Positions 34,154-42,389 of a DNA stretch of 53,601 nucleotides are shown here, one piece after another. Numbering within the stretch: position 1 is the stretch's first letter; the number at the start of each line of letters is the position of its first letter. A program made the translations under genes and the position numbers. The DNA comes from Alistipes sp. (GTDB lineage: Bacteria > Bacteroidota > Bacteroidia > Bacteroidales > Rikenellaceae). The notes beneath the pieces are model-generated. The model was not told the origin of the DNA, ran no database searches, and saw nothing but the letters and a program-made list of their open reading frames with translations. Where the stretch lies: the NCBI GenBank assembly GCA_017504265.1, contig JAFVRN010000010.1, positions 1-53,601 on the forward strand, given 5' to 3'.

Positions 34154-35314
34154 ATGACATTTTTTAGCGACATATTATCCCACTATCAATGGTCGGGTTT
34201 GGCACTTGTCTTGCTGCTTACAATACTATTTTTTGTACAGCTATACTACTATGCCATAGTCTATAACCGCATCTACCGCTACCGCCTTATGCGTCGCCGC
34301 AAGCTACGCTGCGAGCAGCCTCCGGTATCGGTCATCGTGGCACTGCGCGGCGAGAACGAGTCGTTCCTAAGCATCGAGCTGCCCTTGTTGCTTGCACAGC
34401 ACTACCACACATTCGAGGTCGTGGTGATATACATCGGCAGCGACATAGACTACTTCCGCGAGCTACAACGCCTTCGCGACAACCACGCACATATGCGTCT
34501 GACGAAGCTCAGTGGCGGCAGCGAGAGCATATACATATCGACGAAGCAGGCGATGAACATCGGTATCAAGTCGGCGCAGTACGACAATCTGCTCTTTACC
34601 GTGCCCGGGGCAACGCCACGCAGCGAGGAGTGGGTGTCATACATGGCAAAGGGCTTTGAGCGAGGAGAGGTGGTGGCAGCACCCGCCGTACCTCACTTCG
34701 AAGATGACAACATAAAGAGCTACTTGATGCGTATGGTCGAGTTTAACCATCAGCGTACGGCATTTGCAAGTGCCGTAAACGGCAAGTTCTACTATGCGCC
34801 ACGCAGCAACTATGGCTTCACGCGTTCGATGTACGAAGCCACACGAGGATACAACCACCTGAACATAGATATCGGCGACAACGACCTATACCTTCAGGCG
34901 TTTGCAACACCACAACGCACAGCCGTGGTACTCACTCCGCACTCCGTAGTTACGGAGGAGCGCAACGGTGCATGGGGCGAGTGGACAGAGCTTATGCGTT
35001 ACTACAACTCCACATCGGCATACTACCCCGCGTGGGCGAGACGTGGTAAGAGCCGTGAACTTGGCAGCCGCACACTCTTCTTCCTGTGTGCCATTGCCGC
35101 CATGGTGCTTCTACCGCACGAGTTACGCATATTTGCGGCACTGCTCGTCGTAGTGCGCTACATAATCGCAGTGTGGTCGTCACGACGTACCGCACGTAAA
35201 CTTGGCGAACGGAACATAGCATCGCGCTATTGGATATATGACCTTATAGGGCCAATGATTGAGTATATGATTGGTCGAGGTAAGAGCCACAGCAACCCCA
35301 AATTATGGAGATAG
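34154..35314 (+). CDS. Membrane-bound family 2 glycosyltransferase-like protein
   Basis: This 386-residue protein has an N-terminal membrane segment (about residues 15-36), a GT-A-like cytoplasmic domain (PVSVIVALRGENESFLSIELPLLLAQHYHTFEVVVIY, about 56-95) and a C-terminal hydrophobic pair (LFFLCAIAAMVLLP and IFAALLVVVRYIIAVW). A classical DxD is not clear: TVPGATP stands where one would expect it, and GDNDLYLQ may be the acceptor-side acid. The sugar substrate is unknown. It overlaps the sigma factor gene by ten bases. Confidence 0.78.
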   Translation: MTFFSDILSHYQWSGLALVLLLTILFFVQLYYYAIVYNRIYRYRLMRRRKLRCEQPPVSVIVALRGENESFLSIELPLLLAQHYHTFEVVVIYIGSDIDYFRELQRLRDNHAHMRLTKLSGGSESIYISTKQAMNIGIKSAQYDNLLFTVPGATPRSEEWVSYMAKGFERGEVVAAPAVPHFEDDNIKSYLMRMVEFNHQRTAFASAVNGKFYYAPRSNYGFTRSMYEATRGYNHLNIDIGDNDLYLQAFATPQRTAVVLTPHSVVTEERNGAWGEWTELMRYYNSTSAYYPAWARRGKSRELGSRTLFFLCAIAAMVLLPHELRIFAALLVVVRYIIAVWSSRRTARKLGERNIASRYWIYDLIGPMIEYMIGRGKSHSNPKLWR

Positions 35315-35862
35315 AGGAGTATATCGTAGCCGGCGATAGCAGGCTGTTACAACTAGCCGCCGATGGTGACCAGCAGGCCTTCGAACACCTCTTCATGCGT
35401 TATCGAGAGGCTATCAGTCGTCTGTTTGAGACCCGCATAGGCGACAAGGGCATCACCGACGACCTGGTGCAGGAGACCTTCATCAAGGTATACCTACACC
35501 TGGAACGCTACTCCGAAGAGTATACCTTTGGACAATGGGTATATACCATTGCCCGCAACACCTTGGTAGACTACCTGCGTCGTCGCACCGATGACATCTC
35601 TATCGACCAGACCAACAAGGCCCCGATAGCTACCACTCCGACACCCGAGGAGAGCGTCATCCTCAACCAACGCAGAGCACACTTCGAGGCATCGTTGGAG
35701 GCACTGAGCGACGATTATCGCCGCATTATCGAGATGCGCTACTTGGAGGAGTACTCCTACGAGGAGATTGCCGAGCGACTGGGACGACCGCTAAACACCG
35801 TAAAAACACAGATACGCAGAGCTAAGGCTCTGGTATGCAAGATGATATTAGATAACGAATAG
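35305..35862 (+). CDS. ECF-type RNA polymerase sigma factor
   Basis: At 185 residues this is a sigma-70 family factor with regions 2 and 4 only. Region 2 includes FEHLFMRYREAISRLFETR and DDLVQETFIKVYLHLERY, and region 4 includes YRRIIEMRYLEEYSYEEIAERLGRPLNTVKTQIRRAK, a helix-turn-helix that reads the -35 element. No anti-sigma factor gene is adjacent; rsmG follows after 25 bases. The gene begins inside the last codons of the glycosyltransferase, so the two are probably co-transcribed. Confidence 0.92.
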   Translation: MEIEEYIVAGDSRLLQLAADGDQQAFEHLFMRYREAISRLFETRIGDKGITDDLVQETFIKVYLHLERYSEEYTFGQWVYTIARNTLVDYLRRRTDDISIDQTNKAPIATTPTPEESVILNQRRAHFEASLEALSDDYRRIIEMRYLEEYSYEEIAERLGRPLNTVKTQIRRAKALVCKMILDNE

Positions 35863-35887
35863 TCAAACCAACGAATTGGCGTAGAAC

Positions 35888-36517
35888 GTGAAAAGTGATA
35901 TAATAGTAAAATATTTCCCTGATATTACACCTCGACAGCAAGAGCAGTTCGAGGCACTTGGGTCGCTCTACGAGGAGTGGAACAGCCGCATAAACGTCAT
36001 ATCACGCAAGGATATGGAGTATCTCTATACCCGCCACGTGCTACACTCTTTGGCCATAGCCAAGGCGTGCAGGTTTAATGCCGGAGCCAAGGTGTTGGAT
36101 ATAGGCTGTGGAGGAGGCTTTCCCTCTGTGCCTCTGGCAATAATGTTTCCCGAGGTGGAGTTTACTGCCGTAGACTCGATAGGCAAGAAGATACGTGTTG
36201 TCGAGGGTGTCAAGGCGGGTGCAGGCATCGAAAATCTCACAGCCATAAACTGCCGTGCCGAGCAACTCGACCAGCGTTTCGACTATGTGGTATCACGTGC
36301 CGTGACCGAAATGGCAAGGTTTATGCCGTGGGCGTGGCCGTTGCTGCGTCGCGGCAAACAGGGGACGCTGGATAACGGCATCCTCTACCTCAAAGGCGGA
36401 GAGTTGGCCGAAGAGCTTGCTGCAACACGTCGCCGCTGGGATATATTCTCTATCGGAGAATGGTTCGAAGATGAGTTCTTCGACACCAAACGTGTAGTAT
36501 ATACAAAGAGAGATTAA
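35888..36517 (+). CDS. rsmG: 16S rRNA (guanine-527 N7)-methyltransferase RsmG
   Basis: The 209-residue enzyme has the SAM-binding motif KVLDIGCGGGFPSVPLAI (residues 68-85) and the RsmG-type N-terminal helix region (RINVISRKDMEYLYTRHVLHSLA). Loss of this enzyme in other bacteria gives low-level streptomycin resistance. The start is GTG at 35888; no in-frame ATG lies before the conserved N-terminus. It is 25 bases after the sigma factor gene and 4 bases before the DUF4954 gene. Confidence 0.94.
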   Translation: MKSDIIVKYFPDITPRQQEQFEALGSLYEEWNSRINVISRKDMEYLYTRHVLHSLAIAKACRFNAGAKVLDIGCGGGFPSVPLAIMFPEVEFTAVDSIGKKIRVVEGVKAGAGIENLTAINCRAEQLDQRFDYVVSRAVTEMARFMPWAWPLLRRGKQGTLDNGILYLKGGELAEELAATRRRWDIFSIGEWFEDEFFDTKRVVYTKRD

Positions 36518-36521
36518 CCAA

Positions 36522-38243
36522 ATGGGTGCAAAGGTGAGATTACTCAACGATAGCGAACGCACGTCACTCGCAGCCCGAGGCTGTACCTCGACCAATTGGG
36601 ACGAGGTATACGTATGCTCGGACTTTAGTGTCGAGCAGCTGCTCAACGTACACCTCATAGGCAGCGTGCATATAGGTTCGGGCAGCCGCATCAGTAATGC
36701 CACCATAGAGAACTACCACATAGGTAGCAATTGCCATATCGACTCGGTGCTACGCCTCGAATGTCGTCACGCCACATCGTTTGGCGAAGGAGTTGTGGTA
36801 GCTGCCGTAAACGAGAATGGAGGACGCAGTGTCACCATCTATCGAGATCTCACAGCGCAGATAGCCTACATCATGACTATGATGCGCAACAGAGGCGAGG
36901 CGGTGAACTATCTGAGGGGGTTGGCCGAGCGAGAGGCAGCAATACATCGCACGACGGTGGGCATAATCGAGGATAATGTATCGATTGTCGGCGTGCGTTT
37001 CATACGCGAACTGCATATCGAGGAGGGTGCAATAATAGAGGGGTGCTCACTGCTTGAAAATGGCACGGTAGGCAGAGGCTCGAAGATAGGCATAGATGTT
37101 CGTGCCCGTGACTTTATTGCCGACAGCAACTCCCGCATCGATGGAGCGGCAAGCATCGAACGTTGCTACATAGGCGAGAATAGCGTTATCGCCAACGGCT
37201 TCACGGCTGTCGATACCCTCTTTTTTGCCAACTGCCACTGCGAGAATGGCGAGGCAGCATCGGTATTTGCAGGACCTTTTACGGTATCGCATCATAAGTC
37301 GTCGTTACTTATTGCAGGTATCTTCTCGTTCTTCAATGCCGGTAGCGGCACAAACCAGTCGAACCACCTCTTCAAAAGTGGGGCTGTACATCAGGCCGTA
37401 CACCAGCGAGGCACGAAGTTCGGCAGCAGCGCATATGTCATGGCACCCTCGATTGAAGGTGCATTCAGCGTGGTACTCGGACGACACACCCGCCACCACG
37501 ACACGCAGGATATGCCTTTTTCGTACCTTATCGAGGAGGGTGGCCGCACGATGCTTATGCCGGCACTATCGCTCAAAAGCTACGGTACGGTACGCGATAT
37601 AGAGAAGTGGAAGTCGAGAGATAAGCGCACCGAGCGACGAGATAACATCAACTTCGAGGAGTTTAACCCCTTCCTCACGGGTAAGATGCTACGCGGTGTA
37701 GACATCCTCACCCGTCTATATGAGGCTGACCCCGAGGCCAAAAGCTTCATATATAACCGTACGGAGATACGTTCGTCGATGCTCACACGAGGCATCAAGC
37801 TATACAATAGTGCCATCGCTGCATCGCTCGGTTTTATGCTCGAGGCGGGCGACTATGAGCGTATAGAGGACGATGGCAGCGAGTGGATAGATATGGGCGG
37901 GCAGTACATCTCGCTGGGCGATACCGAGAGAGTACTATCACGTATGGTGGAGAGCAAGGCATCGCTCGACGAACTACGAGGCCTACTCCACGATATGCAC
38001 CTCGGCTATGCCGATAGGGCTGCGGCTTATGCCTACGCCATACTTGGCCATATGCTGGGGCACAAACCCTCACACGAGGAGGTAGCCGATATTATAGAGG
38101 CTTCGCACAACATATATGCACGTATGCGTGAGGTTACCGAGGCGGATCGCCAGCGTGACTGTGGCACGGATATGATGGTGGGCTACGGCTACGACTTCCG
38201 CGACGAGGAGGAGCGTGCCGCCGATTTCTACGCAACACGTTAG
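36522..38243 (+). CDS. DUF4954-family protein with left-handed beta-helix repeats
   Basis: This 573-residue protein is rich in hexapeptide-type repeats typical of a left-handed beta-helix (IGSVHIGSGSRISNATIENYHIGSNCHIDSV, and again VSIVGVRFIRELHIEEGAIIEGCSLLENGTVGRGSKIG), as in nucleotidyltransferases and acyltransferases. The middle (HHKSSLLIAGIFSFFNAGSGTNQSNHLFKSGAVHQ) is the conserved core of DUF4954 as I recall it. No activity is established. The C-terminal third is mostly helical. It is somewhat short for the family. It follows rsmG by 4 bases, probably in one operon. Confidence 0.85.
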   Translation: MGAKVRLLNDSERTSLAARGCTSTNWDEVYVCSDFSVEQLLNVHLIGSVHIGSGSRISNATIENYHIGSNCHIDSVLRLECRHATSFGEGVVVAAVNENGGRSVTIYRDLTAQIAYIMTMMRNRGEAVNYLRGLAEREAAIHRTTVGIIEDNVSIVGVRFIRELHIEEGAIIEGCSLLENGTVGRGSKIGIDVRARDFIADSNSRIDGAASIERCYIGENSVIANGFTAVDTLFFANCHCENGEAASVFAGPFTVSHHKSSLLIAGIFSFFNAGSGTNQSNHLFKSGAVHQAVHQRGTKFGSSAYVMAPSIEGAFSVVLGRHTRHHDTQDMPFSYLIEEGGRTMLMPALSLKSYGTVRDIEKWKSRDKRTERRDNINFEEFNPFLTGKMLRGVDILTRLYEADPEAKSFIYNRTEIRSSMLTRGIKLYNSAIAASLGFMLEAGDYERIEDDGSEWIDMGGQYISLGDTERVLSRMVESKASLDELRGLLHDMHLGYADRAAAYAYAILGHMLGHKPSHEEVADIIEASHNIYARMREVTEADRQRDCGTDMMVGYGYDFRDEEERAADFYATR

Positions 38244-38295
38244 CATAACATTGCATTGCAACAAACATAAACCAAACAACATAAAAACTACAATT

Positions 38296-39219
38296 ATGGA
38301 GAAAGTTAAAGTTTTAATTATCGGTAGCGGTCCTGCCGGTTTCACTGCCGCAATCTACACCTCACGTGCCAATCTGTCGCCTGTGCTCTACGAGGGTATC
38401 GAGCCTGGCGGTCAGCTCACTACAACCACCGAGATTGAGAACTTCCCGGGTTATCCCGAGGGTATCACCGGTACTGCTATGATGGAGGATTTGAAGAAGC
38501 AGGCTATGCGTTTCGGTGCCGATGTACGTCGTGGCATCATCACCGACATCGACCTCTCGCAGCGTCCTTTCCGTGTTAAGGTAGACCACGAGCACGAGAT
38601 TGAGGCCGAGGCAGTTATCGTAAGCACAGGTGCTTCGGCAAAGTATCTTGGTTTGGAGTCTGAGCAGAAGTATCGCGGTATGGGCGTTAGCGCATGTGCT
38701 ACGTGCGACGGTTTCTTCTACCGCAAGCGTGATGTTGCCGTTGTTGGTGGCGGTGATACTGCCTGCGAGGAGGCTACATACCTTGCATCTATCTGCCGTA
38801 AGGTATACCTTATCGTTCGCAAGAACTATCTTCGTGCCTCTAAGGCTATGCAGGAGCGTGTCTTCAACACACCTAACATCGAGGTACTCTTCGAGCATAA
38901 CACAGCCGAGGTTCTCGGCGACGAGGGTGGCGTAACAGGCGTACGTGTTGTTAGCACCTCGGGCGAGGAGCGCGTGCTCGACATCATGGGCTTCTTCCTC
39001 GCTATCGGTCACCACCCCAATGTTGAGGTATTCAAGGGTCAGTTGGAGCTCGACGAGCAGGGTTACATCAAGGTTGTACCCGGCACATCTAAGACATCGG
39101 TTGAGGGCGTGTTTGCCGCAGGCGATGTTAAGGATCCACACTACCGTCAGGCTATCACTGCCGCAGGCTCGGGCTGTATCGCAGCTCTCGACTGCGAGCG
39201 TTGGCTCTTGGCTCAGTAA
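38296..39219 (+). CDS. trxB: Thioredoxin reductase
   Basis: The 307-residue FAD enzyme passes electrons from NADPH to thioredoxin. It has the FAD motif GSGPAG (residues 10-15), the redox pair Cys134-Ala-Thr-Cys137 (SACATCDGFF), the NADPH motif GGGDTACEEA, and GVFAAGDVKDPHYRQ for FAD. I start at ATG 38296, since the longer frame upstream shows no family similarity. Its codons favour GTT, GCT and CGT, as in other highly expressed genes here. rnz begins 3 bases after its stop. Confidence 0.96.
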   Translation: MEKVKVLIIGSGPAGFTAAIYTSRANLSPVLYEGIEPGGQLTTTTEIENFPGYPEGITGTAMMEDLKKQAMRFGADVRRGIITDIDLSQRPFRVKVDHEHEIEAEAVIVSTGASAKYLGLESEQKYRGMGVSACATCDGFFYRKRDVAVVGGGDTACEEATYLASICRKVYLIVRKNYLRASKAMQERVFNTPNIEVLFEHNTAEVLGDEGGVTGVRVVSTSGEERVLDIMGFFLAIGHHPNVEVFKGQLELDEQGYIKVVPGTSKTSVEGVFAAGDVKDPHYRQAITAAGSGCIAALDCERWLLAQ

Positions 39220-39221
39220 TT

Positions 39222-40145
39222 ATGGGGTTTAGCGTAACCATACTTGGCAACTCATCTGCTAAACCTACACCTACGGCCCACCCCTCATCACAGGTAGTAA
39301 ACCTCAACGAGCAATACTATCTTATGGATGCCGGTGAGGGTGTACAACAGCAGCTCATAAGGCGCGGTATCAATCCACTGCGCCTTAGGGCTGTCTTTAT
39401 TTCACATCTCCATGGCGACCACTGCTTCGGTCTCTTTCCGCTGATATCGACACTCGGCCTAATGGGTCGTCGCACACCCCTTGTGGTCTATGCTCCGGCA
39501 CCTATGGGCGAGATTCTGGCGCACCATATGCGCTACTTCGATACTGACCTGCCGTACGAGGTAAAGTGTATCGAGGTGTCTACCACCGAGCACAAAATGA
39601 TTATGGAGAACAACACACTGGAGGTGTGGAGCATACCCCTGCGACATAGGGTACCTACGACAGGTTATCTCTTTCGGGAGAAGCAGCCGCCACTGAACGT
39701 CGATAAATGGAAGATAGAGCGTTACGGCCTTAGCATAGCACAGATCGTAGCAGCCAAGAGGGGCGAGGATATCTGCCTTGACAGCGGCGAGACGATAGCC
39801 AACAGCGAGCTGACCTATATCCCCTACAAGGCACGCTCGTATGCCTATCTATCCGATACGGCCTACTCGCCACGTGCCGCAGAGCGCATCAAGGGCGTAG
39901 ACCTTCTATACCACGAGACTACATATGCAAACGGCGATAGTATGTGGGCTCGAGGCCGTGGACACTCGACAACCATCGAGGCTGCGAAGGTTGCCGTGAT
40001 GGCCGAAGCCGAAAGACTTATTATCGGACACTTCTCGTCACGCTACAAGCAGCCTGAATCGCTTGTGGAGGAGTGTCGCACGATATTTCCAAACAGCCAC
40101 ATCGCCACCGAAGGCGAGACATTTACAATAGAGGAGAAGAGATGA
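39222..40145 (+). CDS. rnz: Ribonuclease Z
   Basis: The 307-residue metallo-beta-lactamase fold nuclease cuts tRNA precursors after the discriminator base. It has the metal motif SHLHGDHCFGL (His62, His64, Asp66, His67), LSDTAYSP with a further Asp, HETTYAN and GHSTTIEAA, and the later HFSSRY. The encoded tRNA-Gly at 47087-47159 lacks CCA, so such processing is needed. The start is ATG 39222, right after trxB. The last four bases (ATGA) overlap the methyltransferase gene. Confidence 0.95.
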   Translation: MGFSVTILGNSSAKPTPTAHPSSQVVNLNEQYYLMDAGEGVQQQLIRRGINPLRLRAVFISHLHGDHCFGLFPLISTLGLMGRRTPLVVYAPAPMGEILAHHMRYFDTDLPYEVKCIEVSTTEHKMIMENNTLEVWSIPLRHRVPTTGYLFREKQPPLNVDKWKIERYGLSIAQIVAAKRGEDICLDSGETIANSELTYIPYKARSYAYLSDTAYSPRAAERIKGVDLLYHETTYANGDSMWARGRGHSTTIEAAKVAVMAEAERLIIGHFSSRYKQPESLVEECRTIFPNSHIATEGETFTIEEKR

Positions 40146-40879
40146 CACGTGCCGAAATACAATTTGTGCGTTCGCTCAGCGATAAGCGTACACGAGATTG
40201 CGAGGGACTATTTATTGCCGAGGGCGAGAAACTCGTGCGAGAGATTATCGACTCTACGCTACGCATACGTCGCATCTATACCACACGCCGAGATATTGTC
40301 GCTGAAATGGTCGATATTGTCGAGCAGCGCGATATGGAGCGCATATCGCAACTCAAAAGTGCAAGCGACACACTCGCTGTTGTCGAGCAACCTCGCCACG
40401 TACTCAGTAGCGAGAATCTTGGAGAGCTGGCACTCGCCCTGGACGGCGTTCAAAACCCCGGAAATATGGGCACGATAATACGTCTTGCAGACTGGTTTGG
40501 CATAAAAGATATAGTATGCTCGGCGGAGTGCGCCGACTGCTACAACCCAAAAGTCGTGCAAGCCACAATGGGTGCAATACTCCGCGTACGCGTACATTAC
40601 AGCGACAACCTCGCATCGCTGCTTGACACTGCGGCAAAACGCGGCACAGCCATATACGGCACACTGCTCGATGGCGACAACATATATTCCCAGGAGCTGC
40701 GCTACCCCGCCATTGTAGTTATGGGTAACGAGGGCCGTGGCCTTACGGCGGAGTGTCGCAGGAGCATCACCGACAAGCTATACATACCGCCATATCCGGC
40801 AGAGAGTCCCACCTCCGAGTCACTCAATGTAGCTATGGCAACAGGCATTGTCCTTGCCGAGTTCCGTCGTCCCAAATAG
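40142..40879 (+). CDS. TrmH/SpoU-family RNA 2'-O-methyltransferase
   Basis: The 245-residue enzyme has an N-terminal substrate-binding domain (TRAEIQFVRSLSDKRTRDCEGLFIAEGEKLV) and the knotted SPOUT methyltransferase domain with DGVQNPGNMGTIIRLADWFG, VVMGNEGRGLT and PPYPAESPTSESLNVAMATGIVL, the three standard motifs. The RNA target is not known; homologues modify 23S rRNA or tRNA. The start ATG overlaps the rnz stop in ATGA, which indicates coupled translation. Confidence 0.92.
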   Translation: MTRAEIQFVRSLSDKRTRDCEGLFIAEGEKLVREIIDSTLRIRRIYTTRRDIVAEMVDIVEQRDMERISQLKSASDTLAVVEQPRHVLSSENLGELALALDGVQNPGNMGTIIRLADWFGIKDIVCSAECADCYNPKVVQATMGAILRVRVHYSDNLASLLDTAAKRGTAIYGTLLDGDNIYSQELRYPAIVVMGNEGRGLTAECRRSITDKLYIPPYPAESPTSESLNVAMATGIVLAEFRRPK

Positions 40880-40920
40880 CATACTTTTTACTCCGTCGCA
40901 TTATTTTATTTGCTCGATGG

Positions 40921-40950
40921 TTGCATATTGCACAACTTTTTGTATATTTG
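40921..40950 (+). promoter_or_regulatory. Promoter of pdxA (TTG, 19 bp, TATATTTG)
   Basis: TTG at 40921-40923 and TATATTTG at 40943-40950 match the Bacteroidetes consensus with a 19-bp spacer. The leader to the start codon at 40971 would be about 17 nt. Confidence 0.75.
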
Positions 40951-40970
40951 TAGGTTGAAACAATGTAACT

Positions 40971-42062
40971 ATGAGCAACAGACTAAAAATAGGAATAACC
41001 CAAGGCGATACCAACGGTATAGGCTGGGAGGTTATATTAAAGATATTTGCAGATGCCCGACTGACGGAGCTATGCACACCCATTATCTATGGTTCGAGTA
41101 CGGCAGCTGCCTTCTACCAGAAACGCATCAAAGAGTATGAGCCGGTACGCTTCAATATCGTAGAGAGTGCGGAGTATGCTCAGGCGGGCAAGGTAAATCT
41201 CGTGGAGTGTGGCAGCAAGGAGCTCTATATCACGGCAGGCACACCCTCCAAGGCGGGTGGCGAGGCCGCAGCGGCAGCACTGCGCGCAGCAATCGAAGAG
41301 CTCAAAGAGGGCAACATCGATGCAATGGTGACAGCACCCATCGACAAGGAGATGATTCAGAGCGAAGAGTTTCCATTCACAGGACATACCGAGTTCATGG
41401 CTAAGGAGCTCGACGGTGAGCCTCTGATGATTATGACCTCGGAGCTGATGCGTGTAGGTCTTGCCACGATACACATTCCCGTATCACGTGTCGCCGAGGC
41501 ACTATCTCGCGAATTGATAGTATCTCGCATAGAACAGATTAATACATCAATGCGTCAGGACTTCGGCATAGTTCGTCCCCGCATCGCCGTACTTGCACTC
41601 AACCCACACGCTGGCGACGGAGGTCTGCTTGGCCAGGAGGAGGGTGAGATAATCAAGCCGGCAATAGTCGAGGCCTTCGAGAACGATATTCTCGCCTTTG
41701 GGCCTTTTGCTGCCGACGGCTTCTTTGCCTCGGGACAGTACAAAAACTACGATGCCATACTCGCTATGTATCACGATCAAGGCCTTGCACCATTCAAGAC
41801 CCTGACACCCAATGGCGTAAACTATACAGCATCGCTTAGCGAAGTACGCACATCGCCCGACCACGGTGTAGCCTACGACATTGCAGGCAAGGGTATCGCC
41901 AACGAGGAGTCTATGCGCAACACCATATATGAGGCGATAGACATCGTACGCCGCCGCAGAGAGTGGGAGGAGTGGAACGAGAATCCATTGCAGCACTTCG
42001 AGCGTGAGAAGGGTCGTGACATTTCGATTAAAGATCTGCCAGACACCGAGCATAACGATTAA
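40971..42062 (+). CDS. pdxA: 4-hydroxythreonine-4-phosphate dehydrogenase
   Basis: The 363-residue enzyme belongs to pyridoxal phosphate synthesis by the deoxyxylulose route. Its motifs are GITQGDTNGIGWEV at the N-terminus, MVTAPIDKEMI, FTGHTEFMA with a metal-binding His, LNPHAGDGG and AMYHDQGLAPFKTL with further metal ligands, and TSPDHGVAYDIAGKGIA near the end. It has its own promoter. Its stop codon lies in the first of two 17-bp tandem repeats. Confidence 0.95.
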   Translation: MSNRLKIGITQGDTNGIGWEVILKIFADARLTELCTPIIYGSSTAAAFYQKRIKEYEPVRFNIVESAEYAQAGKVNLVECGSKELYITAGTPSKAGGEAAAAALRAAIEELKEGNIDAMVTAPIDKEMIQSEEFPFTGHTEFMAKELDGEPLMIMTSELMRVGLATIHIPVSRVAEALSRELIVSRIEQINTSMRQDFGIVRPRIAVLALNPHAGDGGLLGQEEGEIIKPAIVEAFENDILAFGPFAADGFFASGQYKNYDAILAMYHDQGLAPFKTLTPNGVNYTASLSEVRTSPDHGVAYDIAGKGIANEESMRNTIYEAIDIVRRRREWEEWNENPLQHFEREKGRDISIKDLPDTEHND

Positions 42063-42084
42063 GCCAACATAACGATTAAGCCAA
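42051..42084 (+). repeat. 17-bp tandem duplication at the end of pdxA
   Basis: CATAACGATTAAGCCAA occurs at 42051-42067 and again at 42068-42084. The first copy contains the pdxA stop codon. This is a recent-looking exact duplication. Confidence 0.9.
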
Positions 42085-42090
42085 AGGGCC

Positions 42091-42297
42091 ATGAAGGAAA
42101 AGATACATATCATCGTAAGCATCGTCATCAGTGCCGTACTTCTCGGCCTTGCAGTATCGTTCTGCATCACGAATTGGATGCCCTCAAAACCCGCAGATTG
42201 GATTTTGTGGGGTGCATCGGTATTGATTAGCATAATGGCCATATACCGCATATCCTCGCTTGCCCGCGCATTAGGGCGGAAGGAGGAGCAAGAGTAG
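42091..42297 (+). CDS. Small membrane protein, two transmembrane segments
   Basis: The 68-residue product has two hydrophobic segments (about residues 6-27 and 38-54) separated by a short loop with Trp-Met-Pro-Ser-Lys, and a charged C-terminus. Function unknown. It lies 28 bases after pdxA, in the same direction, and 92 bases before thrS. The composition supports a real membrane protein rather than chance. I recognise no family. Confidence 0.65.
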   Translation: MKEKIHIIVSIVISAVLLGLAVSFCITNWMPSKPADWILWGASVLISIMAIYRISSLARALGRKEEQE

Positions 42298-42389
42298 AGA
42301 AACAAGGAGTGCAACTGAGTAGTAATCCGTCTCGTTATTGTGGAGCTACGAAGGCACTCAAACTATAAACACTAAAAACACATTTTATT

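Noticed and set aside
42298-42389. T-box or other leader control of thrS
   Set aside because: The gap is only 92 bases and I see no specifier stem or threonine-tRNA-like structure.
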